Positions 17,556 through 25,524 of a DNA stretch of 58,687 bases are shown piece by piece. Source of the DNA: an uncultured Prevotellaceae bacterium (GTDB lineage Bacteria > Bacteroidota > Bacteroidia > Bacteroidales > Bacteroidaceae); NCBI GenBank assembly GCA_900317305.1, contig ONGG01000013.1:1-58687 (forward strand), read 5' to 3'. Positions within the stretch are counted from its first letter, which is position 1, and each line of letters opens with the position of its first letter. The position numbers were made by a program, and so were the translations under genes. The notes beneath the pieces were generated by a model. The model was given only the letters and a program-made list of their open reading frames with translations, was not told the origin of the DNA and searched no databases.

Positions 17556-17656
17556 TCAAGTTGAAAGAAGGGCAGCAGAAATGGTTTGAGAGATGAGGCC
17601 GGTAAACCCGACTATTGTCTGAACTCCTGCAACTCCTGAACTTCTGAACTCCTGAA
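17556..17656. repeat. CTGAACTC-type intergenic repeat
   Basis: The gap before the second GLUG gene begins with TCAAGTTGAAAG and then, at 17617-17656, GTCTGAACTCCTGCAACTCC followed by further CTGAACTT/CTGAACTC units. The core GTCTGAACTCCTGCAACTCC is shared with 6166-6185. No promoter or terminator is obvious in this gap, so both flanking genes may be one transcript. Confidence 0.75.
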
Positions 17657-17682
17657 AAATATCCAATTAAACAATAACCATC

Positions 17683-20547
17683 ATGAAATTGAATTTCAAA
17701 ACGGTGCTGGCAGTGGCCATAGGATGGCTCTCTGGCACATGTGCGTTCGCACTCGACCAAGTGGACGGCGTCTATCAGATTGCCAGTGCCACCGACCTCG
17801 TCGAGTTTGCTGCAGTAGTGAATGGTGGGGAGAATGGCGCCAATGCCGTTCTTACGGCCGACATCGACATGACCGGGGTGGCCTGGACTCCCATCGGCAA
17901 TGGCGACAATCGCTACAAAGGCACTTTCGACGGACAGTTCCACACCATCGACAACCTCAAGTATGAGTCGGCCGAGGAGCGTATCGGCATCTTCGGTGTC
18001 GTCGACGGTGGTTGCGTGATCAAGAATTTCATTGCGGGTCCGGGCAACGAGATCCGTGGTACCCACAAGGTGGGTGGCATCGTCGGCTGCTCTGATGGCA
18101 GCGGATGGGTGACCCTCGAGAACGTGGGTCACGAGGGCTATGTCTATGGCTCTGGCAACAACGTGTGTGCCATTATCGGTGTGGTGATGAATGGCGGACC
18201 CGCCACCCGCATCACCAATTGCTACAACATGGGCAACGTGAGTGGCGGTGGCGAGAGTGCCATCATCGCCGGATGGTTCGGCGGTCACGGTAGCGTGGAG
18301 GTGAAAGGCTTCTGGAACACAGGCATCATGGAGAGCGGACAGGATGGCTCCAACTCGCTCTGGCGCAACAACAGTGGCATCACCACCGAGCGCATCTTCC
18401 ATCTCTATGCCGACCAGGGAGCAGCCGTCATCGGTGACGGCGACCTCGCTTCCGGTAAACTGGCCTTCGCTCTCAACGACAACACCGATGCCGGATTCTG
18501 GCGTCAGAACCTTTCCGAGCCTGCCGATCCGCATCCCACCTTCCTTCCCGACCATCTGCTTGTCTATGCCAATGGTGAGCTCAGTTGCGATGGCTCTCCC
18601 AAGGAGGGCTCGTCGGTCACCTATTCCAACACCGAGGGCTCCGTGCGTGCCGACCATCAGTTCGTGGCTGGCTTCTGCTCGGTGTGCGGCACCATGCAGG
18701 ACAACTTCTGTGAGATGGAAGACGACCATTACCTCATTGATGATGGCGACAAGCTCAATTGGTTCGCCTATATGGTGAATGTGGTGAATGGGGCTGCCAA
18801 CGGCCGTCTCACCGCCGATATCGACATGATGGGCAAGGAGTTCACACCCATCGGACAGGATGCCCACGACTTCAAGGGCCACTTCGATGGTATGGGTCAC
18901 CGCATCCTCAACCTCGTCACCAATCCCAGCAACAACAACCAGGCCCTCTTCGGACAGGCCGTGGGTGGTGCCGTCATCGAGAATGTCATCATCGACGCGT
19001 CTTGCCTCATCCAGGGCAACGCCTTCACGGCTGGTATCCTTGGCCATGTATGGGGCGATGGCGTAGTGGTGCGCAACTGCGGCAACGAGGCTAATATCTA
19101 TGGTACGGCACAGAATGCTGCCGGTATCGTGGGATGCTCAGAGAGAGAGGTCCATATCGCCAACTGCTACAACCTGGGCGAGATTTATGGCTCGCACGAG
19201 AATGCGGGTATCTGTGCCTGGATGGGCGCCAACAATTCCACAATCAAGAACTGCTACAGCACGGCCACGGGCATCAATGGTGCCGGCCTCTGGCGTAAGG
19301 ACGAAGTGGTGGGCGAGAATGTATACCAGATAGAGGGTATCCAGGGCACTGCCTTCACCACCGAGCAGATGCAGAGTGGTGAGTTGGCTTTCTTACTCAA
19401 TGGCAAGCAGAGCGAAAACGTGGAATGGTATCAGGTGGTGGGCACCGACAATCATCCCATGCCGATATTCATCGAGGGTGGTGTGGTCTATGCCAATGGC
19501 GCACTCGACTGTGCCGGTAACCCGAAAGAGGGTGCCGACGTCACTTACTCCAATACCGATGGTTCCACCCGCGACGACCACCAGTTCGCTGATGGCATCT
19601 GTGGCGTGTGCGGAACTCCCGATGCTGATTATATCAAGGCCGAGGATGGCGTCTACTCTCTGGCTTCTGCTGCCGATGTGGTGTGGTTCGCTGCCATGGT
19701 TAACAAGGTGGATGCCTCGCTCAACGCCGCTCTCACCGCAAATATCGACTTCCAGGGCATTGAGTTCCAGGGCATCGCTACCGCCGCTGCTCCTTATTCG
19801 GGCACCTTCGACGGCCAGCGCCATATCGTGAGCAACCTGCTCATCGACATGCCCCAGGACCCCAATGTGGGCTTCTTCCGCGAGATTACCGCTGGCGCTC
19901 ATATCATGAACCTCACCATCGATGCCTCGTGTGCCATCACCGGAAAGAATTTCACCGGAGCATTCATCGGTCATGTCAGTGGCAATGGCAACGCACTGCT
20001 CGAGCAACTGGGCAACGAGGCCTATGTGAGCACCATCGACCAGAACGCCGGTGGCATCGTGGGATGCAACACCTCGGGCGAACTCCGCCTCACACTCATC
20101 AACTGCTACAATGCCGGCAACATCTCGAGCGGATGGGAGGCTGGTGGCCTGTCGGGATGGCTGGGCAACGATGCCGTCACCACCAACTGCTACAACATGG
20201 GCGTGGTGACCAACGGCGAGTCGTTCGCTCGTGGCAACAACATCCAGATCACCAACTGCTTCGACCCCGTCACCGACTGGCCCGCTCTTCCGGTCACTCC
20301 GATAGAGAATTTCACCAACGACGTGGTCTATAACCTCCTGGCCGAGGCTGCTCCCGGCATTTGGTTCCTCAGCGCCGAGACCGAAGGTCACCCCGTGCTC
20401 TATGATACGGGCATCGTGAGCGGTATCACAGAGACGGCCGCTTCGCTCGACAAGCAAAACAACTATTACGACCTCCAGGGACGTAAGGTCAACCGTCCTT
20501 CGAAGGGTATATATATCGTAAACGGACAAAAGGTGTTAGTAAGGTAA
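17683..20547 (+). CDS. Large GLUG-repeat surface protein with T9SS tail, second copy
   Basis: A 954-aa homologue of the 12397 product: signal peptide (cleaved near CAFA-LD), opening 'LDQVDGVYQIASATDLVEFA', three GLUG-type modules and CxxC linkers 'HQFVAGFCSVCG' and 'HQFADGICGVCG'. It ends with a textbook Prevotella-style T9SS tail ('NNYYDLQGRKVNRPSKGIYI...'). It should be a surface-attached beta-helix protein, perhaps binding glycan or host material; no enzyme motif is recognised. It is the last gene of unit (i) and is followed by a strong terminator at 20567. Two copies flanking a GH31 gene suggest duplication of a cassette. Confidence 0.87.
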   Translation: MKLNFKTVLAVAIGWLSGTCAFALDQVDGVYQIASATDLVEFAAVVNGGENGANAVLTADIDMTGVAWTPIGNGDNRYKGTFDGQFHTIDNLKYESAEERIGIFGVVDGGCVIKNFIAGPGNEIRGTHKVGGIVGCSDGSGWVTLENVGHEGYVYGSGNNVCAIIGVVMNGGPATRITNCYNMGNVSGGGESAIIAGWFGGHGSVEVKGFWNTGIMESGQDGSNSLWRNNSGITTERIFHLYADQGAAVIGDGDLASGKLAFALNDNTDAGFWRQNLSEPADPHPTFLPDHLLVYANGELSCDGSPKEGSSVTYSNTEGSVRADHQFVAGFCSVCGTMQDNFCEMEDDHYLIDDGDKLNWFAYMVNVVNGAANGRLTADIDMMGKEFTPIGQDAHDFKGHFDGMGHRILNLVTNPSNNNQALFGQAVGGAVIENVIIDASCLIQGNAFTAGILGHVWGDGVVVRNCGNEANIYGTAQNAAGIVGCSEREVHIANCYNLGEIYGSHENAGICAWMGANNSTIKNCYSTATGINGAGLWRKDEVVGENVYQIEGIQGTAFTTEQMQSGELAFLLNGKQSENVEWYQVVGTDNHPMPIFIEGGVVYANGALDCAGNPKEGADVTYSNTDGSTRDDHQFADGICGVCGTPDADYIKAEDGVYSLASAADVVWFAAMVNKVDASLNAALTANIDFQGIEFQGIATAAAPYSGTFDGQRHIVSNLLIDMPQDPNVGFFREITAGAHIMNLTIDASCAITGKNFTGAFIGHVSGNGNALLEQLGNEAYVSTIDQNAGGIVGCNTSGELRLTLINCYNAGNISSGWEAGGLSGWLGNDAVTTNCYNMGVVTNGESFARGNNIQITNCFDPVTDWPALPVTPIENFTNDVVYNLLAEAAPGIWFLSAETEGHPVLYDTGIVSGITETAASLDKQNNYYDLQGRKVNRPSKGIYIVNGQKVLVR

Positions 20548-20566
20548 ATTTTTCTATTCCATTCTT

Positions 20567-20607
20567 AAGGGGGGTACCAATAGCGTTGGCATCCCCCCTT
20601 TTTTTGT
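20567..20607 (+). terminator. Rho-independent terminator of PUL unit (i)
   Basis: AAGGGGGG (20567-20574) pairs with CCCCCCTT (20593-20600), extended imperfectly by TACCAA/TTGGCA, and is followed by a run of seven T. It ends the 11-kb unit before the next paired-box promoter. Confidence 0.85.
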
Positions 20608-20672
20608 TGTCACGCGAATCCCGGAAAACAGTTTTTTACGGCCATTCAACCCGTTGCAACCGAATATAATAC

Positions 20673-20799
20673 TTATACAAGCAGCATGCCGAAGATGACC
20701 TAATCTACTGATAATCAGTGTTGGATGCCGGTACAACCGCTTTTTTTGTTATACAATCCTTAGTAAAATGCCTTTTCTTCAAGAGTTGTGCTAATTTTG
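20673..20799 (+). promoter_or_regulatory. Paired-box operator and promoter of PUL unit (ii)
   Basis: Box 1 TTATACAA at 20673-20680, box 2 TTATACAA at 20749-20756 (76 bp apart), -7 element TAATTTTGCAAC starting at 20792 (43 bp after box 2 start). No -33 TTTG. The -7 element ends 43 bp before the GH31 ATG at 20843. The gap 20608-20842 holds nothing else recognised. Confidence 0.75.
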
Positions 20800-20842
20800 C
20801 AACATCACAATGAAGATTAGTTGACATTAGTTAGATATTTTT

Positions 20843-23272
20843 ATGTTGGTTAGTTTAGGTAAATATTTGTTCATGCCGCTCTTGTTGTTCAGCAGTTTCA
20901 TCCAATTATCCAAGGCGGCTTCAGGTTACGATCCAGTGGCAAACCCCGAAGCCGTGGTGGCTTCGGGGCGTGCCCGTTTCACGGTGCTCACTCCGCGTAT
21001 GATACGCATCCAGTATAGCAGCCGCGAACAGTTCGAGGACAGGGCCACCTTTGCCGTGGTCAACCGGAACCTGCCTGTGCCAGCGTTCACCACCCGTGAG
21101 GAAAACGGATTCCTTTATATCAAGACCGAATTCCTCACGCTCAGATACAAGATAGGCAGCACCATCTCGCCTTCGTTGAAGTCGCCCAACAACCTCTCCA
21201 TCACCATGCCCCTCAACGGGCACGACGTGGTGTGGTATCCGGGCAAGGAGGATGCGCTCAACCTGAAGGGTACCAAGCGCACGCTCGATACGGCCAGCGG
21301 CGACAACCAGCGCCCCGACCTCGAGGATGGCATCATCTCGCGTGCGGGATGGGCGCTCATCGACGAGTCACCGAAGACGAAACGCGGCGATGGGTCCACC
21401 ACCTTCGCCTTCGACGGTCAGGTCGACGGCATCGACTGGTTGGCCAGGCCCGTCGACAACAATGCGCTCGACTGGTATTTCATGGGATATGGCCATGCCT
21501 ACAAGGAGGCCATCGGCGACTATATCCAGATTGCGGGCCGCCAACCCATGCCCCCTCTCTATGTGCTGGGCTATTGGTACAGCAAGTACCAGCGCTATTC
21601 GCAGCAGGATTTCATCAACCTGGTCAACGAGATGCGCCAGAACGAGATTCCGCTCGACGTGATGATCTTCGATATGGACTGGCACCTCGACGGCTGGACG
21701 GGGTGGACATGGAACAAGAACCTAATTCCCAATCCCGCCGGACTCATCAACTGGATGCACAACCAAGGCATCAAGGTGAGCCTCAACTTGCATCCTGCCG
21801 ACGGTGTGGCCAACTACGAGGACCATTACAGCGAGATGGCTGCCGATTTGGGCTATTCGGGCGACAGGATACCCTGGATGCTCGAGGACTCCACGTTCTA
21901 CCGCTCCCTCTTCAAGCACATCATTCATGAGCGTGAGCAGGAGGGCGTCGACTTCTGGTGGATTGACTGGCAGCAAAACCTCACCAGTTACTATACCGAT
22001 GGACTGGGCGAGACCTTCTGGTGCAACCATGTGTTCTTTAACGACATGCGCAACAACCGCCCCGAGCGCCGCCCCTTCATCTTCCACCGTTGGGGCGGAC
22101 TGGGAAGCCACCGCTATCCGATAGGCTTCTCGGGCGACACCTATTCCACGTTCGGTTCGTTGGCCTTCCAACCCTATTTCACCGCCACGGCCTCTAACGT
22201 GTGCTTTGGCTATTGGGGGCACGACCTCGGTGGCCATATGCAGATTGCGCCCACCAATTCCGAACTCATGCTCCGGTGGTTGCAGTTCGGCGCGTTCTCG
22301 CCCATCTTCCGTACCCATGGGGCAAGTCAGGAGGGCAATGAGCGGCGTATATGGAAGTTCGACAATTTCCCCATGCTGCTCGATTGCGTCAACCTGCGCT
22401 ATCAACTTATGCCCTATATCTATACCGCCGCTCGCCAGGCTTATGACACGGGCATCTCCATCTGCCGTCCGCTCTATTACGAGTGGCCCGAGGAGAACGA
22501 GGCCTACCGCCAGGAGGGTGAGTATATGTTTGGCGACGACATCCTCGTGTCGCCAGTAGTGACGGCCGCCAACCCCTCGGGGAAGACCTTCCACAAGACG
22601 TGGCTGCCCGAGGGCCAGTGGTATGATGTGTGCACCAACGAGATACGTCAGGGCGGTTCCGTCGTCAGCCAATACTATGGCCTCGGCGAGATTCCTTATT
22701 TTGTCAAGGCAGGCTCCATCGTGGTGTGCAACCCGCCCATGCAGAATCTCAAGACGGCGCCCGACCACCTTATCGTGAAGGTCTACCCGGGCGACAGTGG
22801 CGAGACCTCGCTCTACGAGGATGCCGGCGATACGCAGGAGTATATCGATGGGGCTTTCACCACCACCACGTTCTGTCAGTCGAGGTCATCGTCCGAACTC
22901 TCCCTCACCATTGCCCCGCGACAGGGTCAATACGAGGGGATGATGGGCGAGAGGGCCTATCAGGTGGTGTTCTTCCTTGAGGATGAGCCTCGCGAGGTGA
23001 CCATCAACGGGTCAGTGACCAACGAATGGACCTACGACGACCAGATGAAGCAGGTCGTGGTGAGTGTGCCTGCCACCCCTTGCGACCAGCAGGTGGTCAT
23101 CGGTCTCCAGCGTTCGGCAAGCGGTATCGACCAGAGAGGCGACGCCACCATCGTCGCTCAGCAGTATTTCGACCTCCAGGGACGTGAGTACACCTATGCC
23201 CCGCAGGGGTCATACATTCTGCGCCGCACATGGAGCAACGGCAAGGTGTCTACCCAGAAGTTCATCCGCTGA
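20843..23272 (+). CDS. GH31 family glycoside hydrolase, second WWxDWQQ copy, with T9SS tail
   Basis: An 809-aa paralogue of the 9297 enzyme; they share blocks such as 'ARFTVLTP', 'EDRATFAVVNRNLPVP' and 'HRWGGLGSHRYPIGFSGD'. Signal peptide at the N-terminus (about 1-26). Nucleophile Asp375 in 'DFWWIDWQQN', probable acid/base Asp432 in 'GFSGDTY'. Unlike the first copy it carries a C-terminal extension of about 50 residues ending in a T9SS-like tail ('QYFDLQGREYTYAPQGSYIL'), so it is probably displayed on the cell surface while the 9297 copy stays in the periplasm. It heads unit (ii). Specificity within GH31 unknown. Confidence 0.93.
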   Translation: MLVSLGKYLFMPLLLFSSFIQLSKAASGYDPVANPEAVVASGRARFTVLTPRMIRIQYSSREQFEDRATFAVVNRNLPVPAFTTREENGFLYIKTEFLTLRYKIGSTISPSLKSPNNLSITMPLNGHDVVWYPGKEDALNLKGTKRTLDTASGDNQRPDLEDGIISRAGWALIDESPKTKRGDGSTTFAFDGQVDGIDWLARPVDNNALDWYFMGYGHAYKEAIGDYIQIAGRQPMPPLYVLGYWYSKYQRYSQQDFINLVNEMRQNEIPLDVMIFDMDWHLDGWTGWTWNKNLIPNPAGLINWMHNQGIKVSLNLHPADGVANYEDHYSEMAADLGYSGDRIPWMLEDSTFYRSLFKHIIHEREQEGVDFWWIDWQQNLTSYYTDGLGETFWCNHVFFNDMRNNRPERRPFIFHRWGGLGSHRYPIGFSGDTYSTFGSLAFQPYFTATASNVCFGYWGHDLGGHMQIAPTNSELMLRWLQFGAFSPIFRTHGASQEGNERRIWKFDNFPMLLDCVNLRYQLMPYIYTAARQAYDTGISICRPLYYEWPEENEAYRQEGEYMFGDDILVSPVVTAANPSGKTFHKTWLPEGQWYDVCTNEIRQGGSVVSQYYGLGEIPYFVKAGSIVVCNPPMQNLKTAPDHLIVKVYPGDSGETSLYEDAGDTQEYIDGAFTTTTFCQSRSSSELSLTIAPRQGQYEGMMGERAYQVVFFLEDEPREVTINGSVTNEWTYDDQMKQVVVSVPATPCDQQVVIGLQRSASGIDQRGDATIVAQQYFDLQGREYTYAPQGSYILRRTWSNGKVSTQKFIR

Positions 23273-23328
23273 GACTTGTCCGTCACTATCGTCCATCACC
23301 TTAAAACGTATTCATAATCCTACCAAAT

Positions 23329-24240
23329 ATGTCAGTCAGAAGAGTCTTTTTACCTATCATTTGCCTGCTCGTTGCCATACCGTCGCTTGCCCAGAACTTC
23401 GATGAACTGTGGGCCACAGGCAGTGCCGTTCCCGACGGCACCTGCCAACTTGTGAAACGTCCCGACGGACAGTTCCGCTTTGCCGGTGCCCTGAACCAAG
23501 GCGAGTTGAAAATCATGACCACCGAGACCTTCCAGAAAGGGGTAACCCAGTTTCTGAAACCACAGTTGGTCGACTCCTACCTCGTCAACAAGGGACTGAA
23601 TTATGTCATCACTTCCGATGAGTCGCAGCCAGGTTGGGTGGTGTCGTTCCAAGAAGATACCTACCGATTCCTCGTCGACCTCACATCGAGGAAGGTCACG
23701 GGCGAGTTGATGCTGCCATGGAACGAGGTCTTCATCGCGGGCAGTGCCTTCGAGGGGGGAGCCAACCATGTGGAGTGGAACCGTAATGGCATGTTACCCT
23801 TCGAGCGCGACCACGACAATCCTTATGTCTTCTCCTGGACCGGAGAACTGGGCGAGTTTGGTGGGGTAGTGGAGCCCGGCCGCTTCAAGTTGGAGGGACA
23901 GATGACATGGGGACCGCGCGAGTTGCACCCCTATGTGCAAGATGAGGATTTGCTCTCGTCTACGCAGATGAGGCAAGGTGGCGACGACACCAAGTGGCAC
24001 GTCTATATTCCCGGCACCTATCACATTGTGGTCGACCTCTTCAATGAGACGTTCCATGCCGAGTTGATAGCCGGTGCCAACACCTATGAAACGGATGGCG
24101 TCGACGGGATTGATGGCACGTCCGACGGTATGCCCACCGCTGTCTACAACATGGGTGGCGTGCGGATGCCCTCGCTCCAGAAAGGACTCAACATTGTGCG
24201 CACCGCTGATGGAAAGGTAAGAAAGATTTACTGCAAGTAA
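23329..24240 (+). CDS. SusE/SusF-like glycan-binding protein with T9SS-like tail
   Basis: A 303-aa protein with signal peptide (cleaved near SLA-QN). The mature start 'QNFDELWATGSAVPDGTC' mirrors the SusE/F-like protein at 11558, and two similar beta domains follow ('GGDDTKWHVYIPGTYHIVVD'). There is no lipobox; instead the C-terminus 'VYNMGGVRMPSLQKGLNIVR...KIYCK' has T9SS tail form, so surface attachment is likely via T9SS rather than a lipid. It lies 56 bp after a GH31 gene and 6 bp before a GH18-like gene, repeating the GH31 - SusE/F-like order of unit (i). Confidence 0.82.
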   Translation: MSVRRVFLPIICLLVAIPSLAQNFDELWATGSAVPDGTCQLVKRPDGQFRFAGALNQGELKIMTTETFQKGVTQFLKPQLVDSYLVNKGLNYVITSDESQPGWVVSFQEDTYRFLVDLTSRKVTGELMLPWNEVFIAGSAFEGGANHVEWNRNGMLPFERDHDNPYVFSWTGELGEFGGVVEPGRFKLEGQMTWGPRELHPYVQDEDLLSSTQMRQGGDDTKWHVYIPGTYHIVVDLFNETFHAELIAGANTYETDGVDGIDGTSDGMPTAVYNMGGVRMPSLQKGLNIVRTADGKVRKIYCK

Positions 24241-24246
24241 TAGATA

Positions 24247-25524
24247 ATGCGAAAACTACTGTTGTTCCTCACCGTTCTTTGCCTTGCTGCCATCGAGGCG
24301 ATGGCACAGGCAGGGTCGGGCGTCTATGTGGGTGGCCACATCAGGCGCGAGCGGCCTGCCACCGTCCAGAAACTCAAGAATTCGGGGTTCACCTACGTCA
24401 TCCTCTTCAATATCAATGTCGAGACCGATGGCACGCTAACCACCGATGGCGAGACCGTCTGCCGTGATGGCGAGTACGTCTTCGGGGCAACCCAGCCCCA
24501 TTATGTGGACGATGTGAGGGAACTGAAAACCTGGCCTACGGGCATCAGCAGGGTGGAGATTTGCATCGGTGGGTGGGGAAACGAGTCCTACTACCGCATC
24601 AAGGACTTGGTCGACCAGCAAGGAACGGGCGAGGAGTCCATACTCTATCGCAACTTCCAGGCGCTCAAGAATGCCATCCCTGAGATCGATGCCGTGAACA
24701 ATGACGATGAGCACTGCTACGACGTGGCATCGGCTGTGGCTTTCCACTCCATGATGTGGTCGCTGGGCTATCACACCACCTTGGCACCATATACCCGGAA
24801 GAGTTTCTGGAACAGTCTGGCCAGCCTCCTCAATGCCAGTTGCCCCGGGGCTTGCGACAGGGTGCTCGTCCAGTGTTACGACGGTGGCGCGGGAAACAAC
24901 CCCTCCGACTGGCAACTCGAGGGATTGCCGGTGCATGCCGGACGCACCAACTACCAGACCGATATGGACACCTCCATCCAGCAGATGCAGTCGTGGCACG
25001 ACAACAATGGCGTGGTGGGCGGATTCGTATGGGTGTATAACGACGAGACCTGGAACCTGAACGCCTGGGCATCGGCCATGAACAGGGTGTTCCCCTCGCG
25101 TGAAGTCACCACACCGGCTGTCACGCTTTATAGCAACAACAATATCGGAGGTTACGAAGTGATGCTTCCCGTGGGTGAGTTTTGCACCGGCGAGTTGTCG
25201 GTATATGGCATGGCCGACAACGACATCGCATCGTATAAGTTGGAGGAAGGGTATATGATGGAGGTCTTCGACTCTTCCGACCTTTCCGGACAAGGCAAGG
25301 TGCTCACCGACGCCGAGATGTCGCGCATGGGAGCATGGGCCAACAGAATCTCGTCGCTCAGAGTTATCCCCACAGGCGACAATGCCGTGACCGAAATGCC
25401 CGATGATGCCGATGCCGCCGTTTGTTTCTACGATCTCCAGGGGCGCCGCATCCCGGCTCCACCCAGCCTTGGGCTCTATATGGTGAGAAAAAATCATCTG
25501 ATTACCAAAAGAATAGCACAATGA
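24247..25524 (+). CDS. GH18-like TIM-barrel protein with beta/gamma-crystallin domain and T9SS tail
   Basis: A 425-aa secreted protein (signal peptide cleaved near AMA-QA). Residues about 25-285 look like a GH18-type barrel: 'SGVYVGGHIRRERPATVQKL', 'RVEICIGGWGN', and the active-site strand 'EIDAVNNDDEH', where Asp153 and Glu155 keep the D-x-E pair; the usual middle Asp of DxxDxDxE is Asn151. This form recalls endo-beta-N-acetylglucosaminidases (DGVDFDDE), but the match is partial. Residues about 295-380 resemble a beta/gamma-crystallin fold ('VTLYSNNNIGGYEVMLPVGE'). A T9SS tail ('CFYDLQGRRIPAPPSLGLYM') follows. Its stop overlaps the start of the C10 peptidase (ATGA). An inactive lectin-like role is possible. 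Confidence 0.72.
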   Translation: MRKLLLFLTVLCLAAIEAMAQAGSGVYVGGHIRRERPATVQKLKNSGFTYVILFNINVETDGTLTTDGETVCRDGEYVFGATQPHYVDDVRELKTWPTGISRVEICIGGWGNESYYRIKDLVDQQGTGEESILYRNFQALKNAIPEIDAVNNDDEHCYDVASAVAFHSMMWSLGYHTTLAPYTRKSFWNSLASLLNASCPGACDRVLVQCYDGGAGNNPSDWQLEGLPVHAGRTNYQTDMDTSIQQMQSWHDNNGVVGGFVWVYNDETWNLNAWASAMNRVFPSREVTTPAVTLYSNNNIGGYEVMLPVGEFCTGELSVYGMADNDIASYKLEEGYMMEVFDSSDLSGQGKVLTDAEMSRMGAWANRISSLRVIPTGDNAVTEMPDDADAAVCFYDLQGRRIPAPPSLGLYMVRKNHLITKRIAQ

